DNA of 64,000 nucleotides from Bidens hawaiensis. Its lineage: Eukaryota > Streptophyta > Magnoliopsida > Asterales > Asteraceae. Positions 9,907 through 19,949 of the stretch are shown piece by piece. The notes below the pieces were generated by a model, which was given only the letters and a program-made list of their open reading frames with translations, was not told where the DNA came from and did no database searches. The position numbers were made by a program, and so were the translations under genes. Numbering within the stretch: position 1 is the stretch's first letter; each line of letters opens with the position of its first letter. Location of the stretch: the NCBI GenBank assembly GCA_021521415.1, contig JAIQDT010000172.1, positions 558,001-622,000 on the forward strand, written 5' to 3'.

Positions 9907-9912
9907 TAATCA

Positions 9913-9957
<45 letters not shown>

Positions 9958-10080
9958 CATTATTAAAAAGAATAATAATAATAATTTTCCCAAAAATATC
10001 GGGTGCAAGGGGTCGAACATGCGACCTCCGCCCCATTAACCAAGTGACTAACCAGCTGGGCTACAGCGACGTGCGTTTAA
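9907..10080 (-). mobile_element. tRNA-derived SINE-like element
   Basis: The minus strand contains a pol III A box (TAGCCCAGCTGGT, 10063-10051) and, at tRNA spacing, a B box (GTTCGACCC, 10018-10010) with flanking tRNA-like arms. The 3' part ends in ATT-repeats (the TTA/ATT microsatellite at about 9908-9956). A tRNA-related head with a simple-repeat tail is the plan of a plant SINE. It is not an intact tRNA gene, because I see no complete cloverleaf. Exact ends are uncertain. Confidence 0.5.
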
Positions 10081-10829
10081 AAGTTCGTTTCCATTAATTA
10101 AATACATAGACTAAAAGATACCAGATGCATAAAACCCTAACATATCAATCTGCTTAATCCGTTGAAATAAATTAAATTGATATTGGGGCTATTGATCAGT
10201 ACGTTAACGTGATTAACATCATGTGTTCAAAAACCTTTTGCGATGACCGGAGATAGGGTAACAAAGGTTAATAGTGGCCGGCGGTGATATGTGTATGAAT
10301 GATATACAAACAGTTATGTCAATCTAATTCAATATGGGGGTAATGTCGGTTACTATATAAGGATCGTATCATGTAATTATTTGGAATATAACAAAGGATT
10401 TCGTGTCCCCTGGGTAATTAGGATTGTCGGTTTGTTAAAGATGGAAATTGGATAGGTTTTGATCTTATTAGCGTATATAGTGTGTCGGCTAGGCCGATTA
10501 TACCCTAAACATGATATAAACAGGATCAAACTACAAGTTTATAGCGACAATTGTGGTTTAAGAAATCAATTTGTGTATCGGGTCCAAGAAAAAGATATGG
10601 ATACGTGTATAGGTAAACAGATACCCAATTTTTAATGTGGGTTATAACAACAATGTTACAATCTGGTCCCTGGAGTTTAGGAATGAGTACAAGAAGTTAA
10701 AACTAAATACTTTGGGCTAAAAGTGTATAAACATTAAAGGTTTAATAACTAATTTTAATAAAACAATAAATATAACTCGATAAATGCGGAATATTATTAG
10801 TGAATAACCCCACATCCGTAAATGGGTCG
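10081..10829. other. Spacer, no gene seen
   Basis: Moderately AT-rich sequence without a recognisable coding frame, RNA gene or repeat. It runs up to the GGTAA target duplication of the gypsy element. Confidence 0.6.
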
Positions 10830-11283
10830 GGTAATGTAACAATTCCGGCAAATTCAGGTATACCCTAGCCGGTATATACTATTTATGTGTTATTTAATAT
10901 GGAATATATGAATTATAATGAATTTATACGAGTATGAATGATTCACAGTACGAATTATACTCGATCATACGGCTAATCGTATTGGAATTACGATTAACCG
11001 ATGAACGGTTATTGAAACCCGAACGAATCGGGGATTACGTTATAGAAAAAATATATGATGTTTAGTAATGTTTACGAAGCATTAAAGCTTCGGGATAAGT
11101 GAATTATAGCACGGAAAAAGAATTTCGATTTAATGGTACGTCGGTACGTTAAACGAAACCTTTAATATCAAACCAAGCAAGAGATGATCAATCAAGCCGA
11201 AAAAGATGTGCAGTTATTAATAATATGATGTTTTAAGTCAATAAATGTCATGGTTTAAGTTTTTAAAGATTTTAAATCGGTTT

Positions 11284-11291
11284 TATATAAA
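11284..11291 (+). promoter_or_regulatory. TATA box of the gypsy LTR promoter
   Basis: TATATAAA is set in a T-rich region about 450 bp into the LTR; the 3' LTR has the same motif at 20399-20406. It is the best core-promoter candidate, so the R region probably starts about 30 bp downstream. Confidence 0.5.
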
Positions 11292-12962
11292 TTTCATTTT
11301 TAAGCCGAAATACGATCGTTTTAGCCTCGTTTTAAGCCGAATTAAGCATTTAACCAAAAAACGAACTGAACCAGATTATCCACAACATTATCCAGATTGC
11401 GTAATCCGAATGTGTGGCCAAGAATGAAGAAGTGGGCCCCACCCCACTCCTTAATAGTTCCGATCGGCTGGGTTTTTCCCCTTAGCCTTTTATTTTCTTT
11501 TTTCTTCATACATTCAAGCTCCAAACCTTTCCCTCTCTTCAAATCTCAGCCAAGACCTTGATCTTTAACCCGAAGTCACAAGGTAAAAACATGATATAAG
11601 GGTTGAATCTTGGTTTTTAATTCCATAATCTTGAGAAAATGAGGTTTCAAGTAAGAAATGGGTGAAAACCCGAGATGAAACCGATTCTTGCATGATCAAG
11701 TGATGTATAAAAGTTATACAAGGGATCTTGGTCCAAGAAAGGAGTTAAAAGAGTCAAAAACGAATTTTTACGGTTAAAATCTTGGTTTTGATGTCTTAAC
11801 CGAAACCATGAAAGAAATGGCTTGATTGTGGGTGTAACTTGCTTGGTGTGGTGTTATTGTGCTTGTAGGTATTATATCTAGTTGCTAGCAAAGGCTAGAA
11901 AGCAAGATCTTTGCGATCTAAAGCTAGAAACACAAGGTAGTTCGGTTTTTCATATGATTTTTATGATTTGGACAGATTGTGATAAACTTAGAGTTGGGTC
12001 ATGAAATTTCACAGAGATGATCTACACATGAAAATATGAGATCTGTGAAAATTTGGTAATTTTTGGATAAAGGATGAATATTTGGTGAATTTAATGCTCG
12101 GTTTTGGCTAAAAATGATGAAAAATAGCTAAACATCATGAAAAATTCTGGAAAATTCCAGATAAGCTTTTTATAACATATAAAAGTCACACACAAAATTT
12201 CAGATCCGTTGGAGTAGTCTAAGTAGGCTTTTCGGTAAAACGAGTTCTATGGTTTTCTAGCTCGGTTTTGGTGAAAATGGCATGAAAAATGAGATTTTGG
12301 TTCTGGAAAAATTACAGGGAACTATGTGCATGGCAGGGGTCATCCCAGAAAAATTTGGGATTTTTCTAAGGTCGTTTGGTATTTTCGATATATTTGGTGT
12401 TTAAATGACGTTTAAAAATAGATAAATAAATGCTAAATATAAAAATTAATTCTGAAAAATTTTTATAAAATTCCTTACTGTCAAAAAGTGATTTGTGCAA
12501 AATCTCAAGATCCGAGACTAATCGGATAATTATTTGTGCTAAAAAGAACATAAAAACAAACTTTTAAAGCTTAAAACGCGTAAACCGGCAAAGTTCGCCT
12601 AAGCGAGCTGACTGGTGTATAAAAACCTTAAAAATGAACCATTTTCATGAAACTAAGTTAATCAAGTAAAAATAAATCATCCGAAAATAATTCGGATGAT
12701 TTGGGAAATAACAGTTTCTGGCACCCTAAAGACGGAAACGGGTCCCGCGGCCAAACGGGGCGTCTAAACCGAGCTCTAAATTCACGGTTTTAACTAAAAT
12801 ATCAGTCAAACACTATTTTCGGGTCGTGTGTGACCAAACTCATTTTTGAAACATAAAAACGGATAACCGTGCTAGGCACGCAAAACGGGGAAAACATAAT
12901 AATAATAAATTTTGACGGAAAAACTCTAAGAGATATCACAATCTGAGTCCTGAGAAGTGTCC

Positions 12963-13510
12963 CTGGGTTAACATTGTCCCCGGATCGACTACAGTACTGG
13001 GTTAACAGTGTCCCCAGATGTACCGGTTGACACGGATTTAATTTATGGAAATTGTATAGTAACGACTTAGGTATCATATTACAGATTCAGGCTTATAGCT
13101 GTTCACTGTACTACATACTGACTCACGAGAAGGTGAGTTTCACGAGCCCCTTTTTACTGAACTGTTTTATATATTTTCCCTGGGCGGAAAGCATGTTTCT
13201 ATCAAAATGTTTAAGTACATGCTGATCGCATGGAAATGAATGTATTTATATAATGTTTATTGTACGGGAATCGTACGGTAATGTATTAAGATGGTAATTG
13301 TCTGAGTTGCTAACAGTGTAAAGCCCGAAACAGTGTTCTGGGTTAACAGTGTCCCCAGAGGTTATTAAATGAGTTTCTGGGTTAACAGTGTCCCCAGAGG
13401 GTATTAAATGTGTTTCTGGGTTAACAGTGTCCCCAGAGGTTATTAAATGTGTTTCTGGGTTAACAGTGTCCCCAGAGGTTATTGGATGTGTCTCTGGGTT
13501 AACAGAGGTT
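12963..13510 (+). repeat. 39-bp tandem repeats with CTGGG...CCCAG stems in the LTR
   Basis: Full units start at 13338, 13377, 13416 and 13455, and a partial unit starts at 13494 (period 39). Two isolated copies lie at 12963 and 12997. Each unit has an inverted CTGGG/CCCAG pair around GTTAACAGTGTC. The 3' LTR has the same array at about 22464-22636. The LTR at 50910-53955 lacks it. Confidence 0.9.
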
Positions 13511-13905
13511 TCACTTGTGGGCTCAGCATAATTTCATCGCTAATATATGATTACTATAATGATTTGTCATGGTTTATTTAAATTAGTGAAACTCAACAAC
13601 TATTCGTAGTTGACCCGTTTTCTTTACATGCTTTCTAGGTACACCCAAATTGGAATGAGTGATACGTGCTTGATGATGTGTGATATTTTGTGGAAGCTTA
13701 AGGATCTTTATTTTGTATTGAATATGTTAACGTATTATCGGTAAAACTTATGTGTTAACGCCTAGAAGATAACGAAACTCGGAACAATGAATTGCGATGT
13801 AAATTAATGTAGTGGTGTTTTCTTTATAAACAATGCTGTTGATATCAGATGCGTCTGTCGCATCCCGTTTACGTTTCCGCTGCGGTTACGGGGTGTTACA
13901 GAACT

Positions 13906-13918
13906 TGGTATCAAAGCC
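13906..13918 (+). promoter_or_regulatory. Primer binding site of the gypsy element
   Basis: TGGTATCAAAGCC starts five bases after the 5' LTR. It matches the usual plant primer site for initiator methionine tRNA (TGGTATCAGAGC) with one difference. Confidence 0.8.
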
Positions 13919-14266
13919 ATTGGTTATAAAGAATTAGGATGTCTTTAAAAAGATACCTAAAATATAACCAGTAGCTCAAGTATTATAGGATCTGAATATC
14001 AACTAATAATTTATAGTGACGAGATCTGGATGAACTTGGATGGACAAGTGAGTTATTATGGTCCGGAACATAATAACAGACTTGTCTGCACGAGGGAATT
14101 CAGGGGAAGTCACGGGGGACTTTAATAGGTAAAATTGGCAACATATGTGTAAATATATGATAATATTGTTATGTGGTAAAGTTGTATAAGTAAGTGTATA
14201 TTAATTTGATTATGGTTTACACTATGGAAAGAACTATATGTTTGATTAACTTGTGTGCAGGTAAGA

Positions 14267-14866
14267 ATGTCGAGAACTCATAGTTTATCGGTGGAGGAGG
14301 ATCCGGAGGAAGTCAGCTCCCGGAACTCTGGGAATCTACGCATATCATCCAGCTCTGAGCCTAGCGAGGCTAGTCGTAGGAGCTCTAGCCAGTCCTCCCC
14401 AGTCAGGATTGTCAGATCCCTCACCCCACCCGCACCACAGGCCACCCCTATCCCACCCGGATTCGGACCCCGCCTCACGGCGCGGATCAGTGTCCTGCAT
14501 GTCCCACCTACCTCTCCCCCACCCAGACCTGCTACCCGTCGGGGCGAGTCCTCCCGCTCCCAGCCCGAGCCTGGGACTCCACCTGTGTGGGGTCTTCCTA
14601 GGCAGGAAAGGGACGCGGCGGCATGGCTTCGAGTGCTCACTGAGCAGGTGAATGAGCACTCCGCCGCCTTGACAGTGGGAGTGCAGAGGCGAATGTATCT
14701 GGGGGACTGCATACTGGACCACCAGTATGCGATTGCGCAGCTAAGGAGGGAGTGCTCATACTCCCAATTGATGATTGATCGGTTAGAGGCGCGGGTCCGG
14801 GGTGTGTTGGCAGTGATGGTGGTATTGGTGGCAGTGATGGTGTGGTGGGTATACCACCGTGTTTAG
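14267..14866 (+). CDS. Extra ORF between 5' LTR and gag (199 aa, Ser/Pro-rich with C-terminal membrane segment)
   Basis: The frame starts MSRTHSLSVEEDPEE. Residues up to about 115 are rich in serine, proline and arginine and look disordered. The middle (about 115-175: Q-E-R-D-A-A-A-W, L-T-E-Q-V-N-E-H, L-R-R-E-C) could form a helix or coiled coil. The end has a clear hydrophobic stretch (VLAVMVVLVAVMVWWVY) before a short basic tail, so the protein may be tail-anchored. I do not recognise the family. The GC-rich composition differs from the surrounding AT-rich leader. The ATG follows a 3' splice-site-like sequence (TTGTGTGCAG) and a donor-like GTAAGA at 14261, and an acceptor-like TTGTGTAG ends at 15234 just before gag. 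An upstream in-frame GTG exists, but the ATG is the natural start. Confidence 0.65.
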   Translation: MSRTHSLSVEEDPEEVSSRNSGNLRISSSSEPSEASRRSSSQSSPVRIVRSLTPPAPQATPIPPGFGPRLTARISVLHVPPTSPPPRPATRRGESSRSQPEPGTPPVWGLPRQERDAAAWLRVLTEQVNEHSAALTVGVQRRMYLGDCILDHQYAIAQLRRECSYSQLMIDRLEARVRGVLAVMVVLVAVMVWWVYHRV

Positions 14867-15235
14867 TGATGTTAGGATGGTAGAAGTCATGGACCGCTTT
14901 TTGATACTCTGTGTAAGCAGTTAGTGGTGATGCTAACATAGAGTGAATCTTGGGTAGTTATAATACAACCACTGGCCCTTAGGGGGTCTCTTTTGGGGTA
15001 TATCATTATAGATACTTTTGGGTATCATTCAAGCACTGACCCATTGCGGGTTATGTCGAGATGATGCCGACATAGGCCCTATGTATGAAAACTTAACCTA
15101 TATAATGATGACAGGAAAGTATGTGAACTGACGTTGATGTAATATGTACTGATGTTTATTAATGAATGGAATGTGGGTTGTGTGTTATGATTGGAACTTG
15201 TATTAATTATATGTATTTTCTTGATGTTGTGTAGA
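14867..15235 (+). other. Spacer between the extra ORF and gag, ending in a splice-acceptor-like sequence
   Basis: No coding frame. The last bases (ATTAAT, then a T-rich run ending TTGTGTAG at 15234) look like a plant branch point and 3' splice site; the gag ATG is two bases further on. Confidence 0.5.
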
Positions 15236-16504
15236 ATGGCACCAAAACGATCAGCTCAATTGTCGGAAGCAGATGTGAGCCGTTTGATTGCTCAACAGTT
15301 AGAGGCGGCGATACCAGATATAGTATCGCGCATCGCCGCCAGTATTAACAATTCGACCAATCCAACCCCTCCGAGCAATCAAACGACCACCAATAATGAC
15401 GGGGAACAAAATGCTAATCCTCCACAGAACGATAACACGATTCCGAGTAATGACGCACCACCTAGGGTGGTCGTTACAGACAGTAATGGCCCTATACCTA
15501 CTGTAGAAACGAACCGTACTGAATCGATTCCTGCATCCAGGGGATGTTCGATCAAAGACTTTATGTTGTGCAAACCCCTAGAGTTTAGCGGGTCTGAAGG
15601 ACCAAATGGGTTGGTTAAGTGGATCGAGAAAAAAGAATCCGTTGTGAATATCAGCAACTGCCCCGAGGATTGTGTTGTTAAGTATGCTACCTGCACATTC
15701 ACGGACCATGCCTTGACATGGTGGAACACGATAGTGCAGACTCGCGGTCAGGCGGCGACAAACCGCATGACCTGGACAGAGATCAAGGCTCTTGTACTGG
15801 AACATTTCTGCCCGAAAAACGAATTGCAGAAATTAGAAAATGAATTGTGGAACCTGGAGATGCAGGGGGCAGACCACTTGGGTTATACGAACCGGTTTAA
15901 TGAGTTGTCGCGATTGGTACCATGGTTGGTCACCCCAGAGTCGAAGAGGGTTGAGCGTTATATTTGGGGGCTAACTCCAGTTGTAAGGAGTATAGTCAAT
16001 TCTGGGGGACACCAGACGTATGAGGGTGCGGTGACGCAAGCTGGTATCGTCACGTATGATTTCGTAAGGAGCGGATCACTGAAGGTGACAGGAGAATCCG
16101 CTGGGGGAAAGCGGGGTACACATGACCATAGGATCCAGGAAAAGCAGCAAAATAAACGTGCTAGGCCCACTGCCCAGAACTACGCCATGACTAGTTCGGG
16201 CGGAAGGCAGGAACCGCAGACAAGGACGTTTCCCAGGTGTGGGAAATGCGGTTATCAGCATGGGGGCGAGTGCCGGGGAGTAGTGTGCCATCGGTGTGGC
16301 AGGGAAGGGCACTCCGCACCGAGATGTAGGACAAACCTGAACAACCTGAACCGACAACCGCAACCTATCCGTGCGCAGCCATTTAAGACCCAACCAGCCC
16401 GACAGCAAAACCCGCAAGGAAACCAAATGGTGACCACCAGCCGTGCTTGCTATGAATGCGGCAACACGGATCACTTCAAAAGACACTGTCCGAAACTGAA
16501 CTAG
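15236..16504 (+). CDS. Ty3/gypsy gag (nucleocapsid/capsid protein, 422 aa)
   Basis: It starts MAPKRSAQLSEADVSRLIAQ; in-frame codons further up are not ATG. The central part (KDFMLCKPLEFSG, T-W-W-N-T, W-T-E-I-K-A-L, L-E-M-Q-G-A-D-H) is the plant retrotransposon gag (capsid) domain. The C-terminus has two CCHC zinc knuckles (CHRCGREGHSAPRC and CYECGNTDHFKRHC) and an extra C-x2-C pair before them. These fit virus-like particle formation and RNA binding. The frame ends in a single TAG at 16502-16504; pol continues in the same frame directly after it. Confidence 0.93.
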   Translation: MAPKRSAQLSEADVSRLIAQQLEAAIPDIVSRIAASINNSTNPTPPSNQTTTNNDGEQNANPPQNDNTIPSNDAPPRVVVTDSNGPIPTVETNRTESIPASRGCSIKDFMLCKPLEFSGSEGPNGLVKWIEKKESVVNISNCPEDCVVKYATCTFTDHALTWWNTIVQTRGQAATNRMTWTEIKALVLEHFCPKNELQKLENELWNLEMQGADHLGYTNRFNELSRLVPWLVTPESKRVERYIWGLTPVVRSIVNSGGHQTYEGAVTQAGIVTYDFVRSGSLKVTGESAGGKRGTHDHRIQEKQQNKRARPTAQNYAMTSSGGRQEPQTRTFPRCGKCGYQHGGECRGVVCHRCGREGHSAPRCRTNLNNLNRQPQPIRAQPFKTQPARQQNPQGNQMVTTSRACYECGNTDHFKRHCPKLN

Positions 16505-19500
16505 GGAGGAAACGGGAGGCAAACCACGGGTCAGGCATCGTTGTCAAATCCGGCGAGAGGCCGAGCATTCGTGATGGGGACGAGCGAAGCACGCCAGGAC
16601 CCCAGCGTAGTGACAGGTATATTCCTCGTCTCTGACCATTACGCTTCTGTATTATTTGATACGGGTGCCGACAGAAGTTTTGTCTCCGTTAAGTTTTTAG
16701 CGATAGCAAACCTTCCAATTGGTGAAACCATAGAACCTTATACCGTAGAAGTCGCTAACGGTAAAACCATGATAGTTAAACAAATAGTTCGGAATTGCCC
16801 TTTTATTCTGAACGAACAATCCTTCCTGATTGACTTGTTACCGGTAGAATTGGGTAGTTGTGACGTGATAGTGGGAATGGATTGGTTAGCACGTAACAAG
16901 ATAGAAATAAACTATGAAAAGAAAATCGTCAAGATCCGGGTGTCGGATGACGAAGAGGTATTAGTGCAGGGTGAGAAGTCAGGCAATATGATATCGTTTA
17001 TATCCCACCTCAAGGTGTTAAAATATATACGCCAGGGATGTGTGACGTATCTAGCAAGCTTGACGGCCACAGATTCTGAGGAGAAACGAGTGGATGATAT
17101 TCCAGTGGTGCGCGAATTTCCACAAGTTTTCCCAGAAGAACTTCCTGGATTACCGCCAACCCGACAGGTCGAATTCAGAATCGACTTATTACCTCAAGCT
17201 GGCCCTGTTGCTAAGGCGCCCTACCGACTTGCACCATCCGAGATGCAAGAACTATCCAACCAGTTACAAGAATTGTTGGATAAAGGATTTATACGTCCCA
17301 GTTATTCCCGGTGGGGTGCACCTGTACTATTAGTGAAAAAGAAGGACGGGAGCCTTAGAATGTGCATTGATTACAGGGAATTGAACAAGTTAACAATCAA
17401 AAATAGGTACCCTCTTCCCCGAATTGATGACCTGTTCAACCAACTACAAGGTGCGAGCTACTTCTCAAAAATTGATCTTAGATCGGGATACCATCAGGTT
17501 AGAATTCAGGAGGAGGATATCCCAAAAACCGCATTCCGGACTCGCTACGGCCATTACGAGTTCTTAGTTATGCCTTTTGGGCTAACAAATGCGCCAGCAG
17601 TGTTCATGGATCTCATGAATCGAGTCTGTAAACCCTACCTCGATAAATTCGTCATCGTGTTTATTGACGATATTTTGATATACTCGAAGAGTAAAGAAGA
17701 GCACGAGCAACACTTAAGATTAATCTTAGAGCTTCTAAATCAAGAGAAGTTGTATGCAAAATTCTCCAAGTGTAACTTCTGGTTACAAGAGGTGCAATTC
17801 CTCGGTCACGTTATAAACCATCAAGGAATACACGTTGATCCGAGTAAGGTTGAAGCAATTAAGAATTGGCAAGCGCCTAAATCTCCAAAGGAAATCCGCC
17901 AATTCTTAGGCTTAGCTGGATATTATCGTCGATTTATAGAGAACTTTTCCAGCATCGCCCAACCTTTAACCCTCCTGACTCAAAAGGATCGAAAGTATGA
18001 ATGGGAAGAAGAACAGGAGACGACGTTTCAAACGCTAAAACAAAGATTGTGCCAAGCGCCAATCTTAAGTCTCCCCGACGGAGACGATGGTTTTGTCGTG
18101 TATTGTGACGCATCCCGGAGAGGGTTAGGATGCGTGTTGATGCAAAATAATAAGGTTATAGCCTATGTTTCTCGACAGTTAAAAATACACGAGAAAAACT
18201 ACACTACTCATGACTTAGAACTGGGAGCAGTTATCTTCGCACTTAAAATCTGGAGACATTATCTCTACGGTACAAAGTGCACCATCTTCACCGATCATAA
18301 AAGTTTGCAACACATATTCTATCATAAAGAACTGAATATGAGGCAACGAAGATGGGTCGAGTTGTTAAGCGACTATGACTGTGACATCCGTTATCACCCC
18401 GGCAAGGCTAACGTCGTAGCCGATGCCTTGAGTAGGAAGGATCGAGTTAAGCCATTGCGTGTGCGAGCGCTGGGAATGATAGTCCAGTCGAACCTTTCGG
18501 ATCTGATTCGAGTCGCTCAACGTGAGGCGTTGAAAGAGGAACAAATGGAAAAAGAGGGACATTACGGCAATGAGAAGAATTTCGAACAGCGCAAGGACGA
18601 AATTCTCTATTTCAAAAACCGGGTTTGGGTCCCGACCCTCCATGACCTTCGTGAATTAATCATGGACGAAGCGCATAGATCGAAATATTCCATACATCCA
18701 GGATCGGATAAGATGTACAAGGATGTGAAGGAATACTACTGGTGGCCGGGTATGAAAAAGGATATAGCCACGTACGTCGGTAAGTGTACGACTTGTGCGA
18801 GGGTTAAGGCGGAGCACCAGAAGCCCTCGGGAATGTTACAACAACCGGAAATTCCTGAATGGAAGTGGGAGCAGATCACGATGGATTTTGTGACACATCT
18901 CCCCAAGACGTCCCGAGGACATGATGCAATTTGGGTAATCGTGGATCGATTAACCAAATCGGCACATTTTATTCCGATTAGGAATAATTATAACACTGAG
19001 AGACTTGCGCAGATTTATATAAATGAAATTGTGTCTCGTCATGGTATACCCATCTCGATCATCTCCGATCGGGATAGCCATTTCACCTCCAATCTTTGGC
19101 AAGCTGTCCAAGAAGCGCTGGGAACACGTATTGATCTAAGCACAGCTTACCACCCTCAGACCGATGGTCAGTCCGAGAGGACCATTCAAACCCTGGAGGA
19201 CTTGCTTCGTGCGTGCGTACTGGATTTTAAGGGAAATTGGGATCAACATCTCCCACTCGTTGAATTTTTTTATAATAACAGTTACCATAGCAGTATAAAG
19301 GCAGCACCTTACGAAGCATTGTATGGACGGAAGTGCCGATCACCACTCTGCTGGACTGAAGTGGGCGACACACAGATAATTAGATCAGATCTGGTCCAGG
19401 AAATGACCAGCAAAATCCTTGAAATTAAGAAGAGTTATGCCGATACCCGTAGGAAACCGTTATCATTTGAGAAAGGTGATAAAGTGTATTTGAAAGTATC

Positions 19501-19912
19501 ACCTTGGAAAGGAGTAGTCAGATTTGGAAAGGCGGGGAAGTTAGCCCCTAGATACATTGAACCATTCGACATTACTGCAAAAATCGGCCCCGTAGCATAC
19601 CGATTAGAACTACCCGATGAATTAAGTGCAGTTCACAACGTGTTTCACGTATCGAATTTGAAAAGGTGTCTGTCGGATGAGACATCGGTGTTACCACTAG
19701 AGGGTGTCCAATTAAACGATAAGCTTAATTTCGTAGAGGAACCCATAGAAATTGTAGACGGGAAAATCAAACAACTTAGACACAATAAAATTTCGTTGGT
19801 CAAAGTTAGATGGAATTCGCAACGAGACCCAGAATATACTTGGGAACGAAAAGACGAATTTCGAAAGAAATACCCCTACCTGTTTCCTCAAAAGGAAGTA
19901 ATCAACGCGTAA
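16505..19912 (+). CDS. Ty3/gypsy pol (protease, reverse transcriptase, RNase H, integrase)
   Basis: Open from the codon after the gag TAG to TAA at 19910-19912. There is no ATG near its beginning (the first M-like codon, at 16541, is TTG), so translation needs gag readthrough or ancestral fusion. Numbered from 16541: protease D-T-G-A at 40-43; RT with F-I-D-D at 374-377; RNase H beginning Y-C-D-A-S at 521; an integrase HHCC finger (H712, H719, C749, C752) and catalytic triad D782, D843, E879 with exactly 35 residues between the last two. A chromodomain-like tail closes it. Oddities: the sister copy at 54.4 kb has ten extra residues in the integrase C-terminal part, and the usual G-P-F reads E-P-F here. 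Probably recently active but not certainly functional. Confidence 0.93.
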   Translation, partial: GGNGRQTTGQASLSNPARGRAFVMGTSEARQDPSVVTGIFLVSDHYASVLFDTGADRSFVSVKFLAIANLPIGETIEPYTVEVANGKTMIVKQIVRNCPFILNEQSFLIDLLPVELGSCDVIVGMDWLARNKIEINYEKKIVKIRVSDDEEVLVQGEKSGNMISFISHLKVLKYIRQGCVTYLASLTATDSEEKRVDDIPVVREFPQVFPEELPGLPPTRQVEFRIDLLPQAGPVAKAPYRLAPSEMQELSNQLQELLDKGFIRPSYSRWGAPVLLVKKKDGSLRMCIDYRELNKLTIKNRYPLPRIDDLFNQLQGASYFSKIDLRSGYHQVRIQEEDIPKTAFRTRYGHYEFLVMPFGLTNAPAVFMDLMNRVCKPYLDKFVIVFIDDILIYSKSKEEHEQHLRLILELLNQEKLYAKFSKCNFWLQEVQFLGHVINHQGIHVDPSKVEAIKNWQAPKSPKEIRQFLGLAGYYRRFIENFSSIAQPLTLLTQKDRKYEWEEEQETTFQTLKQRLCQAPILSLPDGDDGFVVYCDASRRGLGCVLMQNNKVIAYVSRQLKIHEKNYTTHDLELGAVIFALKIWRHYLYGTKCTIFTDHKSLQHIFYHKELNMRQRRWVELLSDYDCDIRYHPGKANVVADALSRKDRVKPLRVRALGMIVQSNLSDLIRVAQREALKEEQMEKEGHYGNEKNFEQRKDEILYFKNRVWVPTLHDLRELIMDEAHRSKYSIHPGSDKMYKDVKEYYWWPGMKKDIATYVGKCTTCARVKAEHQKPSGMLQQPEIPEWKWEQITMDFVTHLPKTSRGHDAIWVIVDRLTKSAHFIPIRNNYNTERLAQIYINEIVSRHGIPISIISDRDSHFTSNLWQAVQEALGTRIDLSTAYHPQTDGQSERTIQTLEDLLRACVLDFKGNWDQHLPLVEFFYNNSYHSSIKAAPYEALYGRKCRSPLCWTEVGDTQIIRSDLVQEMTSKILEIKKSYADTRRKPLSFEKGDKVYLKVSPWKGVVRFGKAGKLAPRYIEPFDITAKIGPVAYRLELPDELSAVHNVFHVSNLKRCLSDETSVLPLEGVQLNDKLNFVEEPIEIVDGKIKQLRHNKISLVKVRWNSQRDPEYTWERKDEFRKKYPYLFPQKEVINA

Positions 19913-19949
19913 AAATTTCGAGGACGAAATTTTTGTTACGGGGGGAGAA
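19911..19949 (+). promoter_or_regulatory. Hairpin and polypurine tract before the 3' LTR
   Basis: A perfect 10-bp stem (AAAAATTTCG / CGAAATTTTT, loop AGGA) lies at 19911-19934, overlapping the pol stop codon. The polypurine tract (CGGGGGGAGAA) ends directly at the LTR start at 19950 and would prime plus-strand DNA synthesis. Confidence 0.8.

Larger units (their letters stand above)
10835..13900 (+). repeat. 5' LTR of the complete gypsy element (3066 bp)
   Basis: It aligns with 19950-23026 almost base for base. Visible differences include single substitutions and a loss of about a dozen bases near 12706 relative to the 3' LTR. There is a clear TATA box at 11284-11291 and a good splice donor context (CACAAG|GTAAAA) at 11583. 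A 60-codon frame at 11245-11427 recurs in the 3' LTR only because the LTRs are copies. Confidence 0.93.

Noticed and set aside
11245..11427. 60-codon ORF present in both LTRs of the gypsy element
   Set aside because: Conservation is due only to LTR identity; it covers the TATA region and has no coding features.
14278..14939. Minus-strand frames opposite the extra gypsy ORF
   Set aside because: Shadows of a GC-rich plus-strand ORF; only the plus-strand frame has an ATG in a sensible place and a structured C-terminus.
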